Shown here piece by piece: positions 1 to 7,011 of a DNA stretch of 64,000 nucleotides. The notes beneath the pieces are model-generated. The model did not search any database and had not been told where the DNA came from. It saw only the letters and a program-made list of their open reading frames with translations. The position numbers were made by a program, and so were the translations under genes. Numbering within the stretch: position 1 is the stretch's first letter; every line of letters starts with the position of its first letter. The DNA is taken from assembly GCF_000739635.1 (NCBI RefSeq), contig NZ_BATQ01000067.1, forward strand, positions 62,001 through 126,000, written 5' to 3'. The DNA comes from Verrucomicrobium sp. BvORR034. GTDB lineage: Bacteria; Verrucomicrobiota; Verrucomicrobiia; Verrucomicrobiales; Verrucomicrobiaceae.

Positions 1-179
1 CCGGTGGTGATTTCCTCGGCATCCACCATGCTTTCGTCCAGACGACCGTCGGCGTTCGTGCGGGCGGTGAACAAAGGCTCCCGATACTCTCCGGTCAGGC
101 GGTGCAGTTCCACCAGCATGCCGGCGGCGGGCTTGCCGTGATAGGTGTCCAGGACGTGTGTGGAAATGCGGCCGGGCAT
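1..179 (-). CDS. uraH: 5-hydroxyisourate hydrolase, partial (C-terminus outside window)
   Basis: Translating the minus strand from the ATG at 177-179 gives a protein beginning MPGRISTHVLDTYHGKPAAG. This is the N-terminal signature of the transthyretin-like 5-hydroxyisourate hydrolases (HIUase), including the S-T-H-V-L-D-T box that carries the active-site histidine. Only about 59 residues are present because the gene runs off the left edge. HIUase opens 5-hydroxyisourate, the product of urate oxidation, to OHCU in the cytoplasm. The gene starts about 20 bp after the stop of the OHCU decarboxylase gene on the same strand, so the two are probably co-transcribed. The later C-terminal Y-R-G-S signature cannot be checked. 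Confidence 0.85.
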   Translation of the reverse strand, partial: MPGRISTHVLDTYHGKPAAGMLVELHRLTGEYREPLFTARTNADGRLDESMVDAEEITT

Positions 180-199
180 GGAGAAACGTGTGCTTGGGG

Positions 200-700
200 C
201 TAGCTTGAGAATAGCTGGTCCAGGCGCAGTCTGGCAATCTTTTCGATCTCGGCCAGCGCGGTGGCGATTTCCGTTTCGTGGTCGTTGGGGAGACGGGATT
301 CAAACGCTCTGAGCATGCTCTCGGGGTCATTGAGCCGGGCACAGAGAATGAAAGGGAAGTCAAAGCGCTCCTTGTAGCTGGCGTTGAAGGACTGAAAGCG
401 CGCCTGCTCGGATTCGGTCAATGACTTCAAACCGGAGGCCTGCTGCTCTGCGGCGGACTCGGGTGAAAGAGCGGCCAGCCGGTCGCCCAGGTCAGGGTGG
501 GCGCGGATGAGAGTGAGCTTTTCAGCATCTGATGCCTCATGCATGACGGCGCACATGGCCGCGTGCAAGGTGCCGATATCAGCGAACGGCCGACGCGTCC
601 AAGCTCGGAACCCCACCCAGTCGGAGTGCTCGAAGATCCCGGCCAAAGCGGCTGTGAAGGAGTCTTGGGGAAGCGTGTTGAGTTCCGACAGGGAAGGCAT
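200..700 (-). CDS. uraD: OHCU decarboxylase (2-oxo-4-hydroxy-4-carboxy-5-ureidoimidazoline decarboxylase)
   Basis: The protein of about 166 aa matches the usual family length when started at the ATG at 698-700. The open frame extends about 62 codons further upstream, but that part shows no family similarity. Family signatures visible are HPDLGDRLA in the middle, the following SxxEQxxxGL region, and the SYKERFDFPFILCAR segment. The enzyme converts OHCU stereospecifically to S-allantoin, directly after HIUase. Its gene lies just upstream of uraH with a gap of about 20 bp. The rest of the region is rich in purine genes, but no urate oxidase is seen, so the supplier of 5-hydroxyisourate is not identified here. 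Confidence 0.9.
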   Translation of the reverse strand: MPSLSELNTLPQDSFTAALAGIFEHSDWVGFRAWTRRPFADIGTLHAAMCAVMHEASDAEKLTLIRAHPDLGDRLAALSPESAAEQQASGLKSLTESEQARFQSFNASYKERFDFPFILCARLNDPESMLRAFESRLPNDHETEIATALAEIEKIARLRLDQLFSS

Positions 701-851
701 GTCCGAAGTGGGACGATGGAGGCCACTCAGGCAACCGAAAGATACGACGGACAGTGTGCGACGCGGGATCTGTAGCGTTTGGTAATTTGTTTTGTCTTTT
801 CCAAAATGACCCCAGTCACTATAAAACCTCCTAAACAGGTGGGCGCGACAA

Positions 852-1634
852 TTGAATAGGTCTCCACCAAACCCCGGGAGTGACAAGGAATCTGAAGACG
901 CGCTGAACCAATCCGTGCCTCAAGACGTGAGGGATCTGCCAGTGGCGGCGGATGGCCCTTCTCGATGGAAGATCCTTGCCGAGTTTGTCCTCTTCGGGGC
1001 CATGTTCCTTTCAGACCGCTGGATTCAGGCCATCACCACCATCTCGTGGGGGCGGGTTGAGATCTCTCTCACCAATCTTCATAGCAACCCGCCCTGTCTG
1101 GCGATCATCGCGGTACTGTTGCTTTGGCTCAACGGTGGGCTGGGCAGCCTCAACTTCGAATGGCCTGCCAACTGGAGACGTTGCCTGTGGCAGCTGGCGG
1201 TGGTGTTGGTTGTCGCCTTTCTCGCTACAGAGATTTTCGCCCGTGTCAGCCATGCCTTGTGGGGAACAGCTCCCGAGGCAAACGCGATCAAGACGATGAT
1301 TGGACATCCCCAGGTGAGATACCTTTTTGCCTTTCTCATCTTTCCGATCTGGGCGGTCGTGGAAGAGGTTCTCTATCGCGCCTACTTCCTTCAGCGGATC
1401 GAGTGGCTGGCCCGGCCGTGGCGCTACGCGCTGCCCTTGGCTATGTTGATTTCGTCTGCCATCTTTGCAATGAGACACCTGAACTACGGCGTGCAGGAAT
1501 TCCCGTATTATGTCTTCGCTGGCATGATGTTTTCAGCCATCTTTCTCTACACCAAACGCAGCATCTGGTTTGTCTCCGTCATTCACTATCTGAAAAACAC
1601 AGCGCTTTTGGTGTGGCTCAATTTGGCGGGATGA
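852..1634 (+). CDS. CPBP-family intramembrane metalloprotease (CAAX protease/bacteriocin-processing type)
   Basis: A membrane protein of about 260 aa with several hydrophobic segments. The CPBP (Abi, Rce1-like) motifs are visible: the paired glutamates of EEVLYR at about residues 174-179, a later F-x-x-x-H as FAMRHL, and a histidine in the last segment (VIHYLKN). Family members are intramembrane glutamate proteases. In bacteria they are linked to prenylated-protein processing, bacteriocin self-immunity or sigma/anti-sigma cleavage; which applies here cannot be told. The apparent start is a TTG at 852, and no better ATG lies before the first membrane segment. The gene is divergent from uraD and convergent with the ABM protein gene, so it looks monocistronic. 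Confidence 0.75.
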   Translation: MNRSPPNPGSDKESEDALNQSVPQDVRDLPVAADGPSRWKILAEFVLFGAMFLSDRWIQAITTISWGRVEISLTNLHSNPPCLAIIAVLLLWLNGGLGSLNFEWPANWRRCLWQLAVVLVVAFLATEIFARVSHALWGTAPEANAIKTMIGHPQVRYLFAFLIFPIWAVVEEVLYRAYFLQRIEWLARPWRYALPLAMLISSAIFAMRHLNYGVQEFPYYVFAGMMFSAIFLYTKRSIWFVSVIHYLKNTALLVWLNLAG

Positions 1635-1636
1635 GG

Positions 1637-2596
1637 TCAATGCAAGAGCCAGAAAGTCGTGGCTTCGATCAACAAGATGCCTGCTATCATGCCAAGGCCT
1701 TTGAGGGTGCCTTTGGAAAGGTGGGCTGTTTCTCCCGTTGCGGGCATCAACCACCAACTGAATCGCCCGACCAAAAACGGCATGGTGATATAGGTCGTGG
1801 CGGCGACGGTAAGGATGTTGAGCATGAGGGTGACGAGCGTGATGTCCAGACTGCCAAACAGGGGGCGGACGTAGCTGAGATTGATCATCACCAGGGGATA
1901 GAGACCGACCAGGACGAGGAGTCCGGTCTTCCAGCGGGGTGGAGCGGCTCCGGTCTTGGGATCAATGGGAGTCCAGCCGGGGAAGGGAGACTTGAGGCGG
2001 GTGGCTTCGGTCTTGTGGATGACCTCGCGTGCTTCTTCCAAGAGGGCGGAGCGCTCGGGGGAGTGACGCCAGCGATCCAGATTGGCCTCCGAATCAAAGC
2101 GCAGGAGGGTAGTCCATTCGGAGGAGCCGCTGCCTGGGGTGGGGGCGATGATGTGCACGCCGCGAAATCCCTCGAACCGTGCCTGCGCCTCCTGAGTGCG
2201 TCGGGTCCAGAGGCGGTAGGCCTCCTCCATGCCGGGGCGGATCTGGGAGCGAATAATCTCGGTGACGCCTCCCGGATGGGAGGTTTCCTCCTTCTCGGGA
2301 AGGATTTCTGAAAAGACCGCGCCGTCCGCCAGCAGTTCCTCTGCCTCGGCAATGAGCCAGCTCCGCTCGGCAGAGTGCATCCAATGGTCAAGTTGATCCG
2401 GCGTGCGGAATCGGACAATGAGTTTCCAATCCCGGCTGTTCGAATGAGGTGGGGGCAGGAGATCTGCGCTCATGAACCCCTCAAACCGGATCACCTTGGT
2501 ATGAAACCGGATCTGCCATGAGGATACGGCCCGGTTGATGCCGGTACCGGTGCGGGCGGGGAGGGTGCAGATCAGAGTGGCGTGGGTGTCGTTCAT
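1637..2596 (-). CDS. Tandem antibiotic-biosynthesis-monooxygenase (ABM) domain protein with C-terminal membrane segments
   Basis: A protein of about 319 aa. Residues about 1-90 and 105-200 look like two copies of the ferredoxin-like ABM fold: each has an F-E-G-F strand and a second half ending in W-x-H-S-x-E-R. The C-terminal 100 residues hold three hydrophobic stretches, around WKTGLLVLVGLYPLVMINL, SLDITLVTLMLNILTVAATT and LGMIAGILLIEATTFWLL. Small ABM proteins are cofactor-poor oxygenases or heme-degrading enzymes, but many are uncharacterised. The gene follows the xanthine dehydrogenase FAD subunit by about 30 bp on the same strand and may share its transcript. A role in purine oxidation is speculation. 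Confidence 0.6.
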   Translation of the reverse strand: MNDTHATLICTLPARTGTGINRAVSSWQIRFHTKVIRFEGFMSADLLPPPHSNSRDWKLIVRFRTPDQLDHWMHSAERSWLIAEAEELLADGAVFSEILPEKEETSHPGGVTEIIRSQIRPGMEEAYRLWTRRTQEAQARFEGFRGVHIIAPTPGSGSSEWTTLLRFDSEANLDRWRHSPERSALLEEAREVIHKTEATRLKSPFPGWTPIDPKTGAAPPRWKTGLLVLVGLYPLVMINLSYVRPLFGSLDITLVTLMLNILTVAATTYITMPFLVGRFSWWLMPATGETAHLSKGTLKGLGMIAGILLIEATTFWLLH

Positions 2597-2628
2597 GGCA
2601 GAAGCGCGGAGATGAACGACAGCGGATG

Positions 2629-3459
2629 TCAGGCCAGTTCCTCGATGATCTGCGGGGCAAAATAGTGCACCAGATGACGGCGGTGGTCCGCGGTGCCGTG
2701 GGGATCACTGAAATAAGCAGTGGGAAGAATCGCTGCCTCCAGGCTGGCAGCCAGGTCCCGGGCTCCGGGTGGGGTGGCAAACCGGAGTTGCACCGGGCGG
2801 ACGGTGGCGGCGGTGATGGTGAGGAGGATCTCTGCTGTGACCGGGCAACGGGTGCCGATGAGCAATGCGGAGGACCGCCCTTCCTGCGTCTGGGAGAAAC
2901 GGCGGAAAGCGGGTTGTTTCCGCAATGCCGACGCAGGCAGGTGGATGCTGCGGAGGAGTTCGCCGGGCCGAAGAACCGTCTGCTGCACGCCAGTGACGAA
3001 CTCGAGCGCGGAGACGGATCGCGGAAGATCCTGACGGGGCCAAAGGACGCAAGTGCCTTCCAGCGCCACCGCCAGGGAGATAAGAGCACCAGCCGGGAGT
3101 CCCAGGCATAGGTTGCCCCCCACGGTGGCTTCGTTCCAGATTTTGAAAGAGGACTGAAGCGATTCGCAGCAAGTCTGGATGAGCGGGAAGGCCTGCCAGG
3201 AAGCGGGAACACCGGTGCTGCCGCCGAAGGCATGCAGTTGGGCGATGGTGCAGGTCGCGGCGATTTCCAGTCCAGTCTCCTCAACGGCTTGGAGAGATGG
3301 CCAGTTGAAGTTCCCCATGTCCAGCAGGGTGTGCAGGACTGGTTGCGGCTCAGAGAACAGCCAGGTGCCACCTGCCAACCAAGCGAGCCCGGGTTCCCAG
3401 GTCTGGACTTCGTCCGGAGTCTGGGGAGATTGCTGGGCGGTGATGTGATGGAGATCCAT
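2629..3459 (-). CDS. Xanthine dehydrogenase-type FAD-binding subunit
   Basis: A protein of 276 aa, the usual size of a separate FAD subunit (CoxM/XdhB type). The two FAD-contact signatures are present: AGGTWLF near residue 31 and TVGGNLCLGLPAG near residue 115. A C-terminal CO_deh_flav_C-like domain follows. In the hydroxylase complex this subunit passes electrons from the iron-sulfur clusters to NAD+. The other two modules are fused in one polypeptide at 7008-9764, so the complex is encoded in two separated places, with a cytidylyltransferase and a deaminase gene between. The ATG at 3457-3459 gives a normal N-terminus. The substrate is inferred from neighbours. Confidence 0.8.
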   Translation of the reverse strand: MDLHHITAQQSPQTPDEVQTWEPGLAWLAGGTWLFSEPQPVLHTLLDMGNFNWPSLQAVEETGLEIAATCTIAQLHAFGGSTGVPASWQAFPLIQTCCESLQSSFKIWNEATVGGNLCLGLPAGALISLAVALEGTCVLWPRQDLPRSVSALEFVTGVQQTVLRPGELLRSIHLPASALRKQPAFRRFSQTQEGRSSALLIGTRCPVTAEILLTITAATVRPVQLRFATPPGARDLAASLEAAILPTAYFSDPHGTADHRRHLVHYFAPQIIEELA

Positions 3460-3515
3460 GCTTGGACGCGCCGGTTTTTAAGGTGAGGAATGACCGGAAT
3501 GATCTACGCTAGATC

Positions 3516-4145
3516 GTGAAAAATTGCAGCCATCGTTTTGGGGTTCTCGTGCTGGCTGCCGGGGCGTCCCGGCGGATGGGGCGTCCCAAAGCGTTGCTCC
3601 CATGGCGAAAAGGGACGGTGCTGGCGCATCATCAGAGCGTTTGGAACTTGGCAGGGGCTCAGCAGGTTGCGATGGTGGTTGATCCCGCCAACAATGCGGT
3701 ATTGGACGAACTGAGGTGCTTGAACTGGGTGGATGTGATTGCGAATGACCAACCGGAGGATGGTATGATGTCGTCCTTGCGTATCGCTTCCGCCTGGCCG
3801 CATTGGCAGAAGGACCTTCAAAGCGTGGCGGTGATCTTGGTGGATCAGCCGCAGTTTCCACTCACCGCTGCGCGACGTCTCATGGATCTGGCGGCGGTTC
3901 ATGTTGACGAGATCTGCCAGCCTCAAAGTGGAGGTCGACGTGGGCACCCAGTGGTTTTGCCGTATTCGGTCTTCGCTGGTCTGGCATCGACTCCCGCAGC
4001 AACGATGCGGGACTATCTGCGGGAGATTCACATCCCAAGACGAGTGCTGGAACTGGAGTCCAGCTGGTGGCTGGACGACATGAATGTGCCTGGGGCGTAT
4101 GAGAGGATTCTGGAACTGAGCGTTGAAAGCAACGCGCTGGGTTGA
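3516..4145 (+). CDS. MobA/MocA-like nucleotidyltransferase (molybdenum cofactor cytidylyltransferase type)
   Basis: A protein of about 209 aa starting at a GTG (3516-3518), followed shortly by the nucleotide-binding signature LAAGASRRMGRPKALLPW. A later DQPQFPL matches the metal-binding D-x-P loop of this fold, and GRRGHPVVLP is the family's typical substrate-loop sequence. Homologues such as MocA transfer CMP to molybdopterin, making the MCD cofactor needed by xanthine-dehydrogenase-family enzymes. Lying between the two parts of such an enzyme strongly supports that role. It is the only plus-strand gene in this purine cluster, so it has its own promoter. No XdhC-type sulfuration chaperone is visible nearby. 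Confidence 0.8.
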   Translation: MKNCSHRFGVLVLAAGASRRMGRPKALLPWRKGTVLAHHQSVWNLAGAQQVAMVVDPANNAVLDELRCLNWVDVIANDQPEDGMMSSLRIASAWPHWQKDLQSVAVILVDQPQFPLTAARRLMDLAAVHVDEICQPQSGGRRGHPVVLPYSVFAGLASTPAATMRDYLREIHIPRRVLELESSWWLDDMNVPGAYERILELSVESNALG

Positions 4146-4161
4146 GGATCCCGTTGGAAAG

Positions 4162-5550
4162 CTACACTGCACTGGCCAACCTTGAAGCGTGGCGGTTGTG
4201 CTCCTCAATCACGGGCGGCATGTCCACTGTCACGACCAGACCGTCTTTCACTACCGGGCGTCCATGCACAATGGTGTGCCGCACGCGCTGGGGAGCGCAA
4301 AACACGATGGCTGCCACCGGATCATGCAGCGCTCCTGCGTAGTTCAGGGTGTGCAGGTCCAGAGTGAAAAAGTCTGCGCATTTCCCAGGTTCGAGGGAAC
4401 CGATGTCTTGACGACCGAGCACCTTTGCTCCGCCCAAGGTGGCCAGTTCTAATGCCTCCCGTGCGGTCATCCAGTCTTCTGGAGGAGGTGGCGGCAGATC
4501 GGCAGGACGCAGCCCCAGGGCCAGCCGGGCGAGCAGCATCGTTTGGCGCACTTCCAGCAACATATTGGAGGCATCGTTGCTGGCGGAGCCATCCACGCCC
4601 AGGCCTACCTTCACTCCCGCTGCAAGGTACTTCTTGATGGGGGCAATGCCGGAGGCCAGCCGCATGTTCGAGCAGGGGCAGTGGGCGGCCCCCACGCCAG
4701 TTTGAGCAAAGCGCTGGATCTCTGAATCGCTGACATGCACCGTATGCGCAAACCATACGTCGTCACCCAGCCAGCCGAGCGTCTCCATCCACTCCACGGG
4801 ACGCATGGCAAAGCGTTGGAGCGTGTAGCGCTCCTCATCCAAGGTCTCGCAGAGGTGGGTGTGCAGTTTCACACCGTGCTGGCGGGCCAAAGCTGCCGAG
4901 TCTCTTAGCAGTCCCGTGCTTACTGAAAAAGGGGAGCAGGGGGCCAGGACGACCTGGGTCATGGAACCCACCTTTGGATCGTGGTGGGTGCGGATGACGC
5001 GTTCGCTGTCGGTGAGGATAAAGGCCTCGTCCTCCACGCAGTCATCGGGTGGCAGACCGCCTTGAGACTGGCCCAACGACATGGACCCCCGGCTGGCATG
5101 AAAGCGAACCCCCAACTGCCGGGCCGCCTCAATCTGGCAATCCACGTTGTTGCCGCTCTGGTAGAGGTAGGTGTGGTCAAACACCGTGGTGCAGCCGGAA
5201 AGTGCCAGCTCGGCCAGACCCACCAGCGTGCTGGTGCGGGAGGCCGCCTCTGTGGTGCCTGCCCAGATTCGATACTGGGCTTGGAGCCAGGGAAAGAGAT
5301 TGTTGTCCTGTGCGGCGGGCAGGCAGCGGGTCAGCGTTTGGTTGAGGTGATGGTGGGTGTTGACGAATCCCGGTAGCACGATCTGACCGCTCAGATCCAA
5401 AACCTCATCCGCCGTCGTCGGCAGTGAGGCGCTGGCACCCATTTGCTGGATGATGCCATCCACCGCATAGAGTCCCGCATCCTTCAGTTCACGACGCTGC
5501 CCGTCCATGGTGACGAGCATGGCGGCATTGCGAACCAGGAGCGTGGGCAT
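4162..5550 (-). CDS. Amidohydrolase, 8-oxoguanine deaminase-like
   Basis: A protein of 462 aa of the cytosine deaminase/AtzB-like amidohydrolase superfamily. Metal ligands are visible as NTHHHLNQT after strand 1, HTHLCET in the middle and the aspartate of DGSASNDASNML. The sequence CPCSNMRLASGIAPI is characteristic of the 8-oxoguanine deaminase subgroup, which converts 8-oxoguanine to urate and some of whose members also act on guanine-like or isocytosine substrates. It ends the transcript order dehydrogenase, AzgA permease, deaminase, with 24 bp separating it from the permease. It would feed urate or xanthine into the same pathway. The exact substrate is not provable from sequence; guanine deaminase is the main alternative. 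Confidence 0.8.
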   Translation of the reverse strand: MPTLLVRNAAMLVTMDGQRRELKDAGLYAVDGIIQQMGASASLPTTADEVLDLSGQIVLPGFVNTHHHLNQTLTRCLPAAQDNNLFPWLQAQYRIWAGTTEAASRTSTLVGLAELALSGCTTVFDHTYLYQSGNNVDCQIEAARQLGVRFHASRGSMSLGQSQGGLPPDDCVEDEAFILTDSERVIRTHHDPKVGSMTQVVLAPCSPFSVSTGLLRDSAALARQHGVKLHTHLCETLDEERYTLQRFAMRPVEWMETLGWLGDDVWFAHTVHVSDSEIQRFAQTGVGAAHCPCSNMRLASGIAPIKKYLAAGVKVGLGVDGSASNDASNMLLEVRQTMLLARLALGLRPADLPPPPPEDWMTAREALELATLGGAKVLGRQDIGSLEPGKCADFFTLDLHTLNYAGALHDPVAAIVFCAPQRVRHTIVHGRPVVKDGLVVTVDMPPVIEEHNRHASRLASAV

Positions 5551-5574
5551 CGAAAATGAGAGGTGGGGTGGCTC

Positions 5575-7011
5575 CTACTTTTCCATCACCTTGAACAACC
5601 ACTTCTCGAAGAAGTGGAGCAGGAAGATGAGGGCCAGGGCGTAGGTGAAGGGGGTCAGGTCACGCGGACGGGCGGGCGGATCTTCCTCGAACTCCCGATG
5701 AAGCTCCGTCACGGCGGAGGCCTTGCCCTTGCGGTTCATGGTGCCCAGGGAGATGACGGTGAGCGCGATGAGGCCGATGCCGATGCCGGTGCTGATGCTG
5801 AAGGTCATGGGCATGGCCATGAGTGTCAGGATGGCGGGGGCGGATACCTCGAACCGGGTGAGATCAATCTCGCTCACACTTTCAAACATGAGGATGCCCA
5901 CCACCACCAGGGCGGGGGCCACGGCCACACCGGGGATCATGAGGATGAGGGGCGTCAGGAACAGGGCGAGAAGGAAGAGCACAGCCACCACCACGGAGGT
6001 GAGGCCGGTGCGTCCGCCCGCCTGCACGCCGGTGGCGCTCTCGATGTAGCTCACCACAGTAGATGTCCCCAACAGAGAGCTGAGGATGGCGGCCAGGGAG
6101 TCGGCCGTCAGAGCCTTGGACAGGCCGGGCACGTGGCCGTTCTTGTCCATCAGTCCGGCACGCTTCGTCACCCCAATGAGCGTGCCGATGTTGTCAAAGA
6201 GGTCCACGAGCAGCAGCGTCATGATGACGGGCAGGGCCTTGGCGGGTTCCTTCAGGAGGAAGGTGAAGTCCAGCTTGAGAAAGGTCGGCTCAATGGAGGC
6301 AGGCAGAGACAGCATGCTGGTTGGCATCTGGGTGATTTTTCCGCCCTTGCCATCCGGCAGGAAGAAACCGATGACCGTGATGACGGCCATCGAAATGATG
6401 ATGGCTGCCGGAGTGCCCCTGGCCACCAGCACACAGGTGAGCAGCACGCCCACGCCAAAGAGGGCCACCGACGGGTTTGAGATGTCACCCAGAGTCACAA
6501 AGGTGTGCGGGTGCCCCACTACCAGGCCGCCATTTTTCAATCCAATGAACCCTATAAAGAGCCCGACGCCGGCGCAGACCGCCGCTTTCAGAGAGTTGGG
6601 CAGGGCGTTGACGATGCGTTCTCGCATGCCTGTCACTGAGAGGAGCAGAAAGATGCACCCATTCACAAACACCAGCGCCAGGGCACTCTGCCACGGGACG
6701 CCCATCGTCAGACACACCGTGTAAGCGAAGAAGGCGTTGATCCCCATGCCCGGAGCGAGGGCGAGGGGGAAGTTGGCAAGAAACGCCATCAACAGGCTGG
6801 CTCCAGCGGCGGCCAGCGCTGTGGCCGTCACCACGGCGGCCTGGGGCATGCCCGCGTCCTTGAGGATCTGCGGATTCACCACCAGGATGTAGGCCATGGC
6901 CGCGAAGGTGGTGCAGCCGGCGATGATCTCACGATTCACCGACGTGCCATGACGCGAGAGCTGAAAGCGGCGTTCGAGGAAACCAGAGGTGGCGGGACGG
7001 GGAGGCGTCAT
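5575..7011 (-). CDS. NCS2-family purine permease, AzgA type (guanine/hypoxanthine/adenine)
   Basis: A protein of 478 aa with about 12 to 14 hydrophobic segments. It has the AzgA-like hallmarks near the N-terminus: EIIAGCTTFAAMAYILVVNP, followed by FPLALAPGMGINAFFAYTVC, which holds the substrate-site region. The central AGVGLFIGFIGLKNGGLVV is also typical. Such permeases import purine bases through the inner membrane with protons. The start codon overlaps the stop of the upstream dehydrogenase gene by 4 bp (ATGA), and the deaminase gene follows after 24 bp, so uptake, oxidation and deamination of purines are translationally linked in one operon. Confidence 0.92.
   Translation of the reverse strand: MTPPRPATSGFLERRFQLSRHGTSVNREIIAGCTTFAAMAYILVVNPQILKDAGMPQAAVVTATALAAAGASLLMAFLANFPLALAPGMGINAFFAYTVCLTMGVPWQSALALVFVNGCIFLLLSVTGMRERIVNALPNSLKAAVCAGVGLFIGFIGLKNGGLVVGHPHTFVTLGDISNPSVALFGVGVLLTCVLVARGTPAAIIISMAVITVIGFFLPDGKGGKITQMPTSMLSLPASIEPTFLKLDFTFLLKEPAKALPVIMTLLLVDLFDNIGTLIGVTKRAGLMDKNGHVPGLSKALTADSLAAILSSLLGTSTVVSYIESATGVQAGGRTGLTSVVVAVLFLLALFLTPLILMIPGVAVAPALVVVGILMFESVSEIDLTRFEVSAPAILTLMAMPMTFSISTGIGIGLIALTVISLGTMNRKGKASAVTELHREFEEDPPARPRDLTPFTYALALIFLLHFFEKWLFKVMEK

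Noticed and set aside
1124-2311. A 395-aa plus-strand frame spanning the CPBP end and the ABM gene
   Set aside because: It runs through two real genes in other frames and shows no family similarity.
5563-6480. A 305-aa Gly/His/Glu-rich frame opposite the AzgA permease
   Set aside because: It is the mirror of hydrophobic codons (GGC/GTG etc.) in the real gene and has no independent signature.
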